The notes: generated by a model from the letters alone, not told the origin. Shown: positions 51,555 through 61,464, numbered from the stretch's first letter. The stretch is 64,000 nucleotides of DNA from Flavobacterium sp. SH_e (GCF_025717045.1 NZ_JAOVZN010000002.1:392847-456846), one strand, 5' to 3'. Made by a program: numbers and translations.

Positions 51555-52354
51555 TTTAGTGAGATTTCAAACCAGATCGGAATATGATCTGATACTTTTC
51601 TTGCTGTTTGCAAAGAATCAAAATCTTCATAAAATTTAATTACTCCTGAATTAATAACTGTTACAGATGAGGATTTGTAAAAAATATTATCAAATTCAGA
51701 TGCTAAACAGATATTGTTTTTGCATTTATGTTTAAGCGTTGTTTTCTGATTCTTTAATACTGAAACATATCCCATTTTTTTTAACGGAATAAAGACGGTA
51801 TGTTTTTCAGGGCAATTAAAATCGCCTAAGAAAACCAAATTTAAATTAGGATATTCGCTTGGCAAAAACTTAAAATATTTGATTTCAGTTTCTGGTTGCT
51901 TTTTTTGAGTTATGGCGTGAAAATTGACTAGAGTAATTGTTTTTTTATTGATTTCGAAAGTGCCGAAATAAGGTTCGCGGTCAATTTCTAAATTAAATTT
52001 TTTCTCTAGCCAAGGTTTGTTTTTTAATTTGATTTTGTGAGTTTTCCAAATAAAAGCATATCGTTCCGTTTTATAACTGCTACTGCTTGTTGGATCACTT
52101 ATTTTATAGTCCCACTTATTTCCTTTTTCGTTAAGTAATTCAGTGAGCTTTGCTACAGTTTGTGCTCCGCCGTTTCCTGCAACTACCTCCTGAATAGCAA
52201 TTATATCATAAGTAGAGATAGTTTTGGCAATATAACTTAATTCGGTATACGATTTTGATTTTCCGAAGTTTTCTATATTCCATGACAGAATTTTGGTTTG
52301 CGCAAAAGATATAAATGTAAATAATAGTAGGAGAGGGCTGAGAACGTTTTTCAT
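51551..52354 (-). CDS. Secreted endonuclease/exonuclease/phosphatase (EEP) family protein
   Basis: The 267-residue protein has a signal peptide (MKNVLSPLLLLFTFISFAQ) and a DNase I-like fold. Catalytic motifs are ILSWNIENFG, YDIIAIQEV, LVNFHAITQKKQ, LVFLGDFNCPE and the closing VSDHIPIWFE. Members cleave DNA or phosphodiesters; here it acts outside the cytoplasm. The last 4 bases overlap the convergent gene at 50295. Confidence 0.9.
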   Translation of the reverse strand: MKNVLSPLLLLFTFISFAQTKILSWNIENFGKSKSYTELSYIAKTISTYDIIAIQEVVAGNGGAQTVAKLTELLNEKGNKWDYKISDPTSSSSYKTERYAFIWKTHKIKLKNKPWLEKKFNLEIDREPYFGTFEINKKTITLVNFHAITQKKQPETEIKYFKFLPSEYPNLNLVFLGDFNCPEKHTVFIPLKKMGYVSVLKNQKTTLKHKCKNNICLASEFDNIFYKSSSVTVINSGVIKFYEDFDSLQTARKVSDHIPIWFEISLN

Positions 52355-52426
52355 GTAAAAAAATAATTGTAATCAAATATAGATAATTCTCTTTCTACAA
52401 TTATCAGGCCTTTCTTAGAAAATTAT

Positions 52427-52660
52427 TTAGTGTTTTTTATATCTGTTTTTTAAAGCTGTGCTAATTATGATAATTTGTAATACTAAAAGCGCTGGAATAA
52501 ATATAAGTTTCCAATCAATTTCAAGCCATCCGGTTTTTGCAGAAACAAGAACAAAACTTATTGATAAAAAAAGACAAAGTAGCATTGTTTTCATTATTAT
52601 TTTATTTTGGGTTGTGTTAATTTTTGCGAATAAAATATCCGCTTTGTTTTTTGGTTTCAT
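52427..52660 (-). CDS. Small two-helix membrane protein
   Basis: The 77-residue protein has two helices (MKTMLLCLFLSISFVLVSA and LIFIPALLVLQIIIISTAL) separated by KTGWLEIDWK. It could start at the internal ATG at 52592 (MKTMLLC...). No family is recognised. It lies between the EEP gene and the response regulator on the same strand. Confidence 0.55.
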   Translation of the reverse strand: MKPKNKADILFAKINTTQNKIIMKTMLLCLFLSISFVLVSAKTGWLEIDWKLIFIPALLVLQIIIISTALKNRYKKH

Positions 52661-52745
52661 TGTAGGTTAATAGATTCATAACAAATTTAGATTTATTAGA
52701 ATTGATATCCTTACGGAAATCCGTAAACGGATCATATTATGCTAG

Positions 52746-53414
52746 TTATACCAATCCAAAATCTTTTGCTATAGCAATTAAATGCACATTATTATTAGCT
52801 TTAAAGTAAATTTTTAGTTTATTAATTCTTTTTTCGATACTACTCGTTCCGTTTGGGGTAATAGACAAATCTTTAAATTCTTTTGAAATACTTTCTAAAA
52901 TATATCCTTGAGATAAAAGTTTTAAAATCGAAATATCATAAGATTCAATTTCAATTAAGGCCTTATCATTAAAATTAAAAGACAAATCAGACGAAAGTAT
53001 TTTTTCTTCATTATTGAATGTACTTTCAATTGCATTTCGTAATTCTATAATACTATTTCTTCCTTTAGAAACGTATGCATTAATTCCTAATTCATTGAAA
53101 AGCGTTTTAATTCTATAACTTTTGTCTTCAATAGAAAATACGATTTTCTTTAATTTAGGCTGGACGCGATTGATTGCTTCAATTAATCCATCGCCAGTTT
53201 CGATATTTGCTTTTCGATGATCTGATTTGAACGACAGATCGGTAATTAATAAATCATAAGGCTCATTTTCAACCAAAGCTTTTTTTACTTTGAGTAAACC
53301 TTCATCACAATATTTCACATGGTGAATTACTGGAACTTGTAGTTCTTCAAGTACTTGAATAACAGCGATACTAATACTGTCTAAATCTTCGGCAACTAAA
53401 ACTTTTTTAAACAT
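52746..53414 (-). CDS. Response regulator of the triple TPR-kinase cluster
   Basis: The 222-residue protein has a receiver domain (VLVAEDLDSISIAVIQVLEE, phospho-Asp in YDLLITDLSFKSD, Lys in AYVSKGRNS). The C-terminal helix-turn-helix (YDISILKLLSQGYILESISK, SSIEKRINKLKIYFKANN) is a diverged LuxR type. It is the last gene of the series and the only regulator for three upstream kinases. The gap to the third kinase is 9 bases. Confidence 0.85.
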   Translation of the reverse strand: MFKKVLVAEDLDSISIAVIQVLEELQVPVIHHVKYCDEGLLKVKKALVENEPYDLLITDLSFKSDHRKANIETGDGLIEAINRVQPKLKKIVFSIEDKSYRIKTLFNELGINAYVSKGRNSIIELRNAIESTFNNEEKILSSDLSFNFNDKALIEIESYDISILKLLSQGYILESISKEFKDLSITPNGTSSIEKRINKLKIYFKANNNVHLIAIAKDFGLV

Positions 53415-53423
53415 ATAATTGTT

Positions 53424-55178
53424 TTATAATGGGAATGTGAAACTTATTTTTAAACCATTTTCTAGATTCGGTTCAAAATTAATAGTTCCTTTTATTGTTT
53501 TAATACGGTTTTCCACATTTTGTAGTCTTTTTTTTAAATTGACATATCCATCAGTGGTTTCTTTACTATTATCAATGTAGATTATTTGAATAATTTTTGT
53601 CTCTTTTTTAAAATTTAAGCTTATTAAAGATGCGTTACTATTTTTCGTAATGTCATTTAAGAGCTCTCGAAGTATTCTAAAAATGGTAATCTTTTTGATT
53701 CGATCAATTTCATGCCACGAAAAACTGCTTAAACCATTTACAATTATGTTTAAAGAAGAATTGGAATATTCAGAAAGCATTATTTTTAGATTTTCGAGAT
53801 AGTTTTCATCTGTTAGTATGGTACTATTTTCCCTTGAAATTTTCCTAATTTTCAAATAAATCTGATCCAAATGATTAAGTAATTCTTCCTTTTTTTGAGG
53901 TTCTTCTAGATTAGAGTTTTCAATATTTGTAGATAATTTAAAAACTTCGCTTGTTAATTCGTTGTGGAGTTTTTGAGAAATCCGTACTTCACTTTTAAAT
54001 ATCGTATCGTCTTTTTCTCTTTTTGCTTTTAAAGTAATATGAAGAGTTATAAACAGCAATGCAAAAACACTAATAAAAATTACTACATACAAAATGTAAC
54101 TTTGATTTTTTTGTATTTCAAATTGTAATTCTTTTTCTGCTTTTTGAGTTTTAAGTTCTAAATTTTCTTGTTTGTCTTTTTTGAAGTAGTATTGTATGTT
54201 GGCAAATGGATTTTTTTGTGATGATTGAATTTTATTAATGCTGTCAATGTAATGAACATAAATATTAGAATATTTCTTCAAGTCATTTCCTGTAGTAGTT
54301 CGTATTAAAGTTTCTAAAGCATATTTTTTTTGCTGATAAGTATTTATTATGCAAGCATGCTTATAAGCTGCTTCAGCATATTTTTTCGCCAATGCAAGAT
54401 TTGAATCTACATAATAATCGGAAAGATTTGAGTAACTTTCTGGTAAGTTATGTTTGTCATGTAATTGAAGCCTAATCTTTAGAGCTTCTTGGTAATAAGG
54501 TAGAGCTTTAGTATCCAGTAAATTAGCGTAAGAAATGCCTATATTATTTCTCATCGTTGCATAGTCAATTAATTCAAAATCTACTAAAGTATTTGTTTTT
54601 TTCTTATTGCCATAATATCCCGTGGTAGTTAGCTGAGTATAAATTTTTATAGCTTTTTTGTGTTGTTTTTTATGCATATAAACAAGTGCAATATTAGCTA
54701 ATGCATTTGCTTTCCTTCTCACGCTTGTATTTAGATAGTAGGCTTTTTTAGCATAGATAAGAGCATTGTCGAAATCCTTTGTAGCTAAATAATTGCTTGC
54801 AAAAATTTTATATGTTTCCCAAGCAAACCTTGGTTTTTTCATATATTTAAGGTGAGGCAGTATTTTTGTAGCAGTATTTTCACTTTCTAGGTAATTGCCT
54901 TCATATTGTTGTATAAGTGCTATCGAAATTAATGCATCAACATAATCTATTCTGTTTTTTTCAGGATCAGAAAGACGAATTATTTTTAGATAATTTTTGT
55001 ACGCCTTTAAATATTCATTGTGATCATAATCATTATCAGCGATAATAGTCAGTCTTTTTATTTCAGCCGTATTGTCAATTTTTTTTAATACTGCATGCTT
55101 TTCCTTTTTGCATGACGTTGGTAAAACGAGCAATAGAAATACAGAAATTAAAATTTTAACTACAGATGGGACTTTCAT
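53424..55178 (-). CDS. TPR histidine-kinase paralogue 3, degenerate kinase
   Basis: The 584-residue protein has a lipoprotein-like start (KILISVFLLLVLPTSCKKEK). TPR repeats follow to about residue 290, then a coiled coil, a helix (YILYVVIFISVFALLFITLH) and a kinase-like region. The H-box histidine is H405 in QKLHNELTSEVF, where Asn replaces the usual Asp. The N-box ELLNDITKNSNAS is partly kept, but G1 reads IDNSKETTD instead of DNGxG. ATP binding is therefore doubtful. It is closely related to paralogue 2. Confidence 0.85.
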   Translation of the reverse strand: MKVPSVVKILISVFLLLVLPTSCKKEKHAVLKKIDNTAEIKRLTIIADNDYDHNEYLKAYKNYLKIIRLSDPEKNRIDYVDALISIALIQQYEGNYLESENTATKILPHLKYMKKPRFAWETYKIFASNYLATKDFDNALIYAKKAYYLNTSVRRKANALANIALVYMHKKQHKKAIKIYTQLTTTGYYGNKKKTNTLVDFELIDYATMRNNIGISYANLLDTKALPYYQEALKIRLQLHDKHNLPESYSNLSDYYVDSNLALAKKYAEAAYKHACIINTYQQKKYALETLIRTTTGNDLKKYSNIYVHYIDSINKIQSSQKNPFANIQYYFKKDKQENLELKTQKAEKELQFEIQKNQSYILYVVIFISVFALLFITLHITLKAKREKDDTIFKSEVRISQKLHNELTSEVFKLSTNIENSNLEEPQKKEELLNHLDQIYLKIRKISRENSTILTDENYLENLKIMLSEYSNSSLNIIVNGLSSFSWHEIDRIKKITIFRILRELLNDITKNSNASLISLNFKKETKIIQIIYIDNSKETTDGYVNLKKRLQNVENRIKTIKGTINFEPNLENGLKISFTFPL

Positions 55179-55212
55179 TTATGGATTTTTAAATATTAAA
55201 AATGCATTTTTA

Positions 55213-56970
55213 TTATAAAGGAAGATTTATAAAAATTTTAAAACCTTGATTTTCTGAATCATAAACCTCTAAAAATCCTTTTAATGTTTTAAGACGATTT
55301 TCTATACTTTTCAGTCTGTTTTTTAAATTAATACTACTATTTTGAACTTTTGTATTATTATCGACATAAATTATCTGTAGGTTTTTATCGTTTATTTTAA
55401 AAGTAAGGCTCGCTAATGATGCGTCACTCTGCTTTTTCATAGTATCGAAAATTTCTTGAATTGATCTAAAAATTGTTATTTTTTTAATGCGCTCGATTTT
55501 TGACCATGAAAAAGTATTTAAGCCATTTACAATTATGTGTAAATCAGAATGAGAATATTCAGAAATCATTTCTTTTAAACCAATTTCATAATTTTCATTG
55601 AAAGGAATAATACTGTTCTCTTTAGAAATTTTTCTGGTTTTTAAATAAATTTGATCTAAGTCATTAAGTAATTCCTCTTTTCTTTTTGGTTCTTCAAGAT
55701 TAGAGTTTTGAATACGTGTCGATAATTTAAAAACGTCATTTGCTAATTCGTAGTGAAGCTTTTGTGAAATTCGTAACTCACTTTTAAATATAGCATCATC
55801 TTTCTCTTTTTTTCCTTTTAGCGTAATGTGAAAAAATAAAAAGAGTAAAATGAAAGCACTGATAAAAATTACTACATAAGAAATGTTGCTTCTATTTTTC
55901 TGTCTCTGCATCTCTAATTCATGCTCAGCTTTTTGGGATTTAAGCTCTAAATTTTCTTCTATATCTTTTTTGAAATTGTATTTTATATCAGAAAATTGAT
56001 TTTTAGTCTTTAATCTGGCTTTATTAATACTGTCCGTAAAATGGATATAAATATTAGTATATTTTTTCAATTCATTTCCAGTCGCAGTTTGAACCAAAAA
56101 ACTCAAGCAATATTTTTTATCTACATAAAAATTGATTTCAGAAGCCTTTTTATATCCCAATTTGGCATATTTATTTGCTAAGGCGGGGTTATTTTTTAAA
56201 TAATATTCAGACAGAGCGGCATAACTGCTAGAAATATTATCACGATCATTTATTTTTAGTCTAATCTTTAAAGCTTTATTGTAAAAATCTATCGCTTTTG
56301 GATTTTTTAAGTTTTGATAGCAAATGCCTAAGTTGTTTAGCATTACTGCATAATCCATTAATTCAAAACGATCACAGCTATTTGTTTTAAATTTTTGAGC
56401 GTGATATCCCTCGGTGGTAATTTTCTCAAATATATAAGCCGCTGCGTTATATTTTTTTTGTTTCATATACACGATGCCTATACTGTTTAAGATGCTCCAT
56501 TTTCGGAATGCACTGGTTTTAAGGTGCAATGCTTTTCTAAAATAGACTAAAGCACTTTCTAAATTATCGGTTTTAAAGTAATTAAATCCCTGAATAAAAT
56601 AGGCATTCCAAGCAAATCTTGTTTTTTTCATATATTTTAAGTGGGGTAATATTTTAGTTACCATTTCCTCACTTTGTATATAATCACCTTGATATTGATA
56701 AATGTAAGCTAGAGATATTAATGCATCAACATGATCAATTCTATCTTTTACAGGATCTGAAAGAGAAATTATTTTAGAATAAGTCTTGAAGGCATTTTTA
56801 TAATCAGAATTTTCAAAACAACTATCAGCAATAATTGTTAATCTTTTAACTTCTGCTGTATTATCAGTTTTTTTTAATACTGCATGTTTTTCCTTTTTGC
56901 AAGACGTTGTAAGAGCGAGCAAAAGAAATACAGAGATTAAAATTTTAAGTAAAGCTGGGGCTTTTTTCAT
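55213..56970 (-). CDS. TPR histidine-kinase paralogue 2, degenerate kinase
   Basis: From the ATG at 56970 the product has 585 residues with a lipobox-like start (LLLALTTSCKKEKHAVLKK) nearly the same as paralogue 3. TPRs, a coiled coil and a helix (NISYVVIFISAFILLFLFFH) follow. H406 lies in QKLHYELANDVFK with Tyr after His. The N-box is lost (EIFDTMKKQSDAS, no Asn at the metal position) and G1 reads VDNNTKVQN. It is probably a pseudokinase sensor. A TTG at 56991 is an alternative start but spoils the signal. Confidence 0.85.
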   Translation of the reverse strand: MKKAPALLKILISVFLLLALTTSCKKEKHAVLKKTDNTAEVKRLTIIADSCFENSDYKNAFKTYSKIISLSDPVKDRIDHVDALISLAYIYQYQGDYIQSEEMVTKILPHLKYMKKTRFAWNAYFIQGFNYFKTDNLESALVYFRKALHLKTSAFRKWSILNSIGIVYMKQKKYNAAAYIFEKITTEGYHAQKFKTNSCDRFELMDYAVMLNNLGICYQNLKNPKAIDFYNKALKIRLKINDRDNISSSYAALSEYYLKNNPALANKYAKLGYKKASEINFYVDKKYCLSFLVQTATGNELKKYTNIYIHFTDSINKARLKTKNQFSDIKYNFKKDIEENLELKSQKAEHELEMQRQKNRSNISYVVIFISAFILLFLFFHITLKGKKEKDDAIFKSELRISQKLHYELANDVFKLSTRIQNSNLEEPKRKEELLNDLDQIYLKTRKISKENSIIPFNENYEIGLKEMISEYSHSDLHIIVNGLNTFSWSKIERIKKITIFRSIQEIFDTMKKQSDASLASLTFKINDKNLQIIYVDNNTKVQNSSINLKNRLKSIENRLKTLKGFLEVYDSENQGFKIFINLPL

Positions 56971-57000
56971 TTTGAGACTTGGGAAAAACAATTCGTTAAA

Positions 57001-58725
57001 TTAGGCAGGAATTTTAATAAAAACCTTAAATCCTTGATTTGGACTAGATGATATATCTATAGCACCTCTAATTTTTAGAATTCGATTTTCTACATTATAA
57101 AGCCCGTTTTTAAATACAATTTTCTCGGTATCTATACCTTTTCCGTTATCGGTGTAGTTAACTAAAATATTTTTTTCTGTTTGTTTAAAGTTTATCCCGA
57201 CTAATGAAGCTTCACTATACTTGCGCATATTTACAAGTAATTCTTGTAATACTCGATAGATAGTGATTTTTTTATTCTTGTCAATTTCATCCCATAGAAT
57301 GCTGTCTAGTCCGTTTAGAATTAAAGTTATATTCAGAGTGCTGAAACCAGAAATCATTTCTTTAAGTGATAAAATATAATTTTCATCAGTAGTAATGGTA
57401 CAATTTTCTTTCGAAATATCTCGTGTTCGAGAATATATTGCATCTAAATTATTAAGCAATTGTTCTTTATTTTCTGCCAGAGAAAGATTTCTGTTTTCGG
57501 CGAAAGCCATAGTATGATAGATATCGTTTGCTAATTCGTCATGTAGTTTTTTTGAAATTCTAGTTTCACTATTGTAAGCGGCTTCAATTTTTTCTCGATT
57601 TGCTTTAGAAGTTAGATAATAATATAAAATTAAAATCAAACAAAGACTCAGGACAATTATGATATAAGATATAATGTTTCTGTTTTTTTGTCTCTCTAGC
57701 TTTAATTCATTTTGAGCTTTATGTGTTTTAAGCTTTAAGTTTTCTTCTCTTTCGCGTTTAGAGTCGTACTTTATTCTCGCAAATTGATTCTTAGCTTTTT
57801 GTGTAACTTCGTATGTACTATCAACAAGATTTATATAATCGTTCGAATAATTTTTAAGTTCTGAATTTGAACTGTTTTTAATAATCATTTTTAAAGCTGA
57901 CAATCTCCCTTCTACATGATTTATCTTACTGAATTCTTTATAGCTTAAAAGCATATACTTCTTTGCTAAAGATAAATCCTTAAATTCATTGAATTCTGCA
58001 AGATGAATATAACTTTTTCCTAATCCATACGGACTTTTTAAAGTTTTTCTAATATCTAAACCTTTCTTCAAGTAATCTAAAGCACTTTCTTTATTATCTA
58101 TGTAATAATAGCACAGTCCAATATTGTCTAATAATGCTCCGTAGAATTCTTGATCTCTAATTACCTCTTTTTTATTTTCTAAAGGAAGAAAGATGTTTAG
58201 AGCTTCATTAAATTTTTTCTCTTGAATTAACGTAACTGCAATATTGTTTTTTGAGGCTAATTTTTTCCACGGCTTTACATTAAGCTTTAGAGCTTTTTTA
58301 TGGTATAAAATAGAATTTTTATAATCGAAAGTGTTTAGGTAATTGTTTCCTAAAGTAGTATAGAGATTCCAAGTATAAAGTTGGTTTTTTACAAGTTTAG
58401 TGTATGGCAGCGCTTTAGTAATTGTTGCTTCACTTCCAGCATAATCTCCATGAGTCTGCTGGATAATTGCCATACGATTTAAAGTGTTTATGTAATTTTC
58501 TGCATCATTTGAAGGAGAACAAATAGATATTGTTTGATTGTAATAAAAAAAAGCGCTATCATATTTATTAGTGCCGAAAAAAGCCTCTGCAATTGCAATT
58601 AGTCTATTAACTTCAGCTTTATTATGGATGTCTTTTAAACTATTGTTTGTTTTCTTTTCACAGGAGAAAAGAGTAATAAAAACAGTAATTAAAAAGGAAA
58701 ATATTTGTATTCTTTTTGGTATCAT
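57001..58725 (-). CDS. TPR histidine-kinase paralogue 1, intact kinase
   Basis: The 574-residue protein heads the series. It has a lipobox-like start (SFLITVFITLFSCEKK), TPR repeats to about 280, a coiled coil, a helix (ISYIIIVLSLCLILILYYYL), and a kinase with canonical features. H395 is in KKLHDELANDIYH, the N-box is ELLVNMRKYSEAS, G1 is DNGKGID (about 526) and G2-like FKNGLYNVENR. It should be the active kinase of the cluster and would phosphorylate the regulator at 52746. A signal is presumably read by the periplasmic TPR domain. Confidence 0.9.
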   Translation of the reverse strand: MIPKRIQIFSFLITVFITLFSCEKKTNNSLKDIHNKAEVNRLIAIAEAFFGTNKYDSAFFYYNQTISICSPSNDAENYINTLNRMAIIQQTHGDYAGSEATITKALPYTKLVKNQLYTWNLYTTLGNNYLNTFDYKNSILYHKKALKLNVKPWKKLASKNNIAVTLIQEKKFNEALNIFLPLENKKEVIRDQEFYGALLDNIGLCYYYIDNKESALDYLKKGLDIRKTLKSPYGLGKSYIHLAEFNEFKDLSLAKKYMLLSYKEFSKINHVEGRLSALKMIIKNSSNSELKNYSNDYINLVDSTYEVTQKAKNQFARIKYDSKREREENLKLKTHKAQNELKLERQKNRNIISYIIIVLSLCLILILYYYLTSKANREKIEAAYNSETRISKKLHDELANDIYHTMAFAENRNLSLAENKEQLLNNLDAIYSRTRDISKENCTITTDENYILSLKEMISGFSTLNITLILNGLDSILWDEIDKNKKITIYRVLQELLVNMRKYSEASLVGINFKQTEKNILVNYTDNGKGIDTEKIVFKNGLYNVENRILKIRGAIDISSSPNQGFKVFIKIPA

Positions 58726-58834
58726 GCGCCAAAAATAAAAAATCTGAATTCCTGTGAAAGAGTATAAATACCTGTTTTTACAAAAAGTGCATTTTTTTTA
58801 TTTTCTAGTATTCATTTACAGTGATATACAAACA

Positions 58835-58853
58835 AACCCTCTGAGTGAGGGTT
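58835..58853 (-). terminator. Short hairpin after the AhpD-like gene
   Basis: AACCCTC pairs with GAGGGTT across 5 bases, followed on the minus strand by a T-rich stretch. It is a weak terminator candidate. Confidence 0.45.
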
Positions 58854-58894
58854 GTCAAAATTTTAAAATGTTGTAAAACTTATCTTTATAAAAC

Positions 58895-59329
58895 TTAAAC
58901 TGCTCTCATTCCAGTAGCAATTGCAAGTCTATTCCAAGAATTAATTGTAATAATAGCTAAGATGATTTCGGCAAGGTATTTTTCGTCAAATAATTGAGCG
59001 GCGTTTTGATAAACTTCATCAGAAACATGATTGCTGATTAAAGTTACTTGTTCTGTTAAAGCTAAGATTGCTTTTTCTTCTTCCGTATAAACATCGGCTT
59101 CACGCCAAGCACTTGTTAAGTATATTCTCTGTTCAGAAATTCCATGTTTTCTTGCATCAGCAGTGTGCATGTTTATGCAATAAGCACAACCATTTATTTG
59201 GGAAGCACGTATTTTAATTAATTCCTTGTGAACAGGAGTTAATGAAGTAGATGCAATATATTTTTCTAGGTTTAATAAAGCATTATAAGCTTCTGGAGCG
59301 ACATTCGGGATAACAATTCTTGATTTCAT
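58895..59329 (-). CDS. AhpD-like carboxymuconolactone decarboxylase family protein
   Basis: The 144-residue protein has the AhpD active site: QINGCAYCINMHTADARKHG with C-x-x-C and the following His. ALTEQVTLISNHVSDEVY and ILAIITINSWNRLAIATGM follow. Family members reduce peroxidase partners or act as stand-alone peroxidases. The Crp/Fnr gene 79 bases upstream on the same strand may control it. Confidence 0.9.
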   Translation of the reverse strand: MKSRIVIPNVAPEAYNALLNLEKYIASTSLTPVHKELIKIRASQINGCAYCINMHTADARKHGISEQRIYLTSAWREADVYTEEEKAILALTEQVTLISNHVSDEVYQNAAQLFDEKYLAEIILAIITINSWNRLAIATGMRAV

Positions 59330-59408
59330 TTTTTTGTGTTTTAAAAGTTCATTACAAAGGTCAATAATGTATGCTTTTAAAAACTTGAACTACTTCAAGA
59401 AATTCAAA

Positions 59409-59981
59409 TCAGACTTTTCCAGCTCTTATTTTACTCATAAATTCTGCTGAAAAATCCAGATAGGAGGCAAGCATATATTGTGGAACTCGCTGAACAAATT
59501 CTGGGAAATGGTCATTAAAGTGATGATATCTTTCTTCCGCTGACATTGTAAATAAGAATTTGATACGCATTTGCATAGCGCCAAAACTTTTTTGAGTAAC
59601 TATTCTGAAGTACCTTTCTAGATTCGGTATTTCAATCAGCAGAGATTCTAAAATTGTTTTGTCAATAGCAATGACTTCTGAATTTTCTACTGCCTGTAAA
59701 TAAAAGCTTGAAGGAACATGATTGTGGTAACTTAAATAATCAGTAATCCACCAATTTTCGATACCAAATTGCAACGTTTGTTCAGCTCCTTTAGAGTTAA
59801 TAATATACTGCCGCATACAGCCTTTAACAACAAAATACATAGTGTTGCATATTTGACCTTCTTCTAAAATATGTTCTTTCTTTTTTATTTTAGAAAGTTC
59901 TAGGCATGATTCTAATTTATCAATATCTGAAGGTTCAAGAGAAATGAATTTTTGAATATGATCCAAAAGAGCTTTGTGCAT
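59409..59981 (-). CDS. Crp/Fnr family transcriptional regulator
   Basis: The 190-residue protein has a cyclic-nucleotide-binding beta-roll (EEGQICNTMYFVVKGCMRQY). A helical end follows with PEFVQRVPQYMLASYLDFSA and EFMSKIRAGKV, the Bacteroidota form of the Crp HTH. No Fe-S cysteine cluster is present. It may regulate the AhpD-like gene downstream. Confidence 0.87.
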   Translation of the reverse strand: MHKALLDHIQKFISLEPSDIDKLESCLELSKIKKKEHILEEGQICNTMYFVVKGCMRQYIINSKGAEQTLQFGIENWWITDYLSYHNHVPSSFYLQAVENSEVIAIDKTILESLLIEIPNLERYFRIVTQKSFGAMQMRIKFLFTMSAEERYHHFNDHFPEFVQRVPQYMLASYLDFSAEFMSKIRAGKV

Positions 59982-60061
59982 AAAACAGTTTTAGTTTTAT
60001 ACAAATGTACTTTTTAAATTTTGTTTTTTAGAAAAACAGGACAATTGAAACTTCTTTAAAC

Positions 60062-60092
60062 AAAAAAACCATTCGCGTTAACGAATGGTTTT
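60062..60092 (-). terminator. Terminator of the thrS-infC-rpmI-rplT operon
   Basis: On the minus strand AACCATTCG pairs with CGAATGGTT around TTAACG and is followed by T-rich sequence, after the rplT stop. Confidence 0.8.
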
Positions 60093-60133
60093 ATATAATA
60101 AGTAAGTAATCTTAAATTGAGTTTATAAAACGT

Positions 60134-60478
60134 TTATTTTACTTTATTAAGAATAGCTTTGAAAGCTTCTGGGTGGTTCATAGCTAAATCTGCAAGAACT
60201 TTACGGTTCAATTCGATTCCATTAGCTTTAACTTTCCCCATGAATTGAGAATAAGACATTCCTTCTAATCTAGCTCCAGCGTTGATACGTTGAATCCATA
60301 ATGAACGGAAATTTCTTTTGTTTTGTTTTCTATCGCGGTAAGCGTAGCTCATCGCTTTCTCTACTGCATTCTTAGCAACTGTCCAAACGTTTTTACGTCT
60401 TCCAAAGAAACCTTTGGCTTGCTTCATTATTTTTTTTCTTCTTGCTCTTTTAGCAACTGAATTTACCGATCTTGGCAT
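60134..60478 (-). CDS. rplT: 50S ribosomal protein L20
   Basis: The 114-residue basic protein matches L20: [60 protein letters not shown] and [20 protein letters not shown]. It is an early 50S assembly protein and, in other bacteria, represses this operon. It follows rpmI. Confidence 0.97.
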
Positions 60479-60579
60479 AATTTTAATGTGTTTTTGTAGC
60501 AGGCGTCCTGAATTGAATCAAAGGAACTTAATGGCCATACTCCAAGGTTATATAAATAATTTTTTAACCTAAAGAATTA

Positions 60580-60777
60580 TTAGATAATTCTTAATTGTTG
60601 TTTGATGCTTTTCATATCTGTTTGGTGAACTAGCGCTGAGTGAGTCAAAGCTAATTTACGTTTTTTAGATTTTTTAGTCAAGATATGACTTTTAAAAGCA
60701 TGCTTTCTTTTAATCTTTCCAGAGCCAGTAACTTTAAAACGTTTCTTAGCGCTAGATTTTGTTTTCATTTTAGGCAT
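60580..60777 (-). CDS. rpmI: 50S ribosomal protein L35
   Basis: The 65-residue protein matches L35: [20 protein letters not shown] and [18 protein letters not shown]. It sits in the conserved place between infC and rplT. Confidence 0.97.
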   Translation of the reverse strand: MPKMKTKSSAKKRFKVTGSGKIKRKHAFKSHILTKKSKKRKLALTHSALVHQTDMKSIKQQLRII

Positions 60778-60823
60778 TTTTCCTAGTTTTTTAATTTATT
60801 CTTACTTACTTATATCTTCAGTC

Positions 60824-60894
60824 TAAAAGTTTAAAAGTTTAAAGTCAAAAGTCAGTTTATGACTTTCGACTTTAAGACTTTAAGCTTTCGACTT
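60824..60894. repeat. AGTTTAAAGTC-type foldback between infC and rpmI
   Basis: Repeated AAAAGTTTAAA and AAAGTC words on the left face GACTTT and CTTTAAG words on the right (core AAAGTCAAAAGTCA against TGACTTTCGACTTT). The element lies inside the ribosomal operon and may tune read-through. Confidence 0.5.
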
Positions 60895-61447
60895 ATTTCT
60901 TTTTCTTAGGAGCAATGAACATGATCATTCTCTTTCCTTCCAGAACAGGCATTGCCTCAACTTTACCATGTTCCTCTAAGTCCTGTGCAAGACGTAATAA
61001 TAGAATCTGACCTTGATCTTTGTAAATGATAGAACGTCCTTTAAAGAAAACGAAAGCTTTTAATTTAGCTCCTTCTTTCAAGAATTTTTCAGCGTTCTTT
61101 CTTTTAAACTCATAATCGTGCTCGTCAGTTTGAGGACCAAATCGAATTTCTTTTACAACAACTTGAGAAGATTTAGCTTTTAAAGCCTTATCTCTTTTCT
61201 TTTGTTCGTAAACAAATTTCTTGTAGTCCATGATTTTACAAACCGGTGGTTCAGCGTTTGGCGAAATTTCAACTAAATCCAACTCAAGTTGGTCAGCTAA
61301 ACGTAGCGCATCAGCTATTTTAAAAACCCCAGGTTCAATGTTTTCCCCTACAAGACGTACTTCTGGAACACGAATAAGGTTGTTTATTCTGTGTGCATCT
61401 TTTTTTTCTACGCGAGGTTGAAAACCTCTGTTACTTTTTATTGCTAT
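60893..61447 (-). CDS. infC: Translation initiation factor IF-3, AUA start
   Basis: The full reading frame of 184 residues starts at an ATA codon at 61447. The N-terminal domain is [40 protein letters not shown], then [20 protein letters not shown]. The first ATG, at 61282, would cut off 55 residues of that domain, so it cannot be the true start. A stop lies three codons upstream of the ATA. Rare starts (AUU in E. coli) let IF-3 repress its own translation. The C-terminal domain is complete ([29 protein letters not shown]). The thrS stop is 17 bases upstream. Confidence 0.92.
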   Translation of the reverse strand: MAIKSNRGFQPRVEKKDAHRINNLIRVPEVRLVGENIEPGVFKIADALRLADQLELDLVEISPNAEPPVCKIMDYKKFVYEQKKRDKALKAKSSQVVVKEIRFGPQTDEHDYEFKRKNAEKFLKEGAKLKAFVFFKGRSIIYKDQGQILLLRLAQDLEEHGKVEAMPVLEGKRMIMFIAPKKKK

Positions 61448-61464
61448 GACTTTCTAAATTTAAG

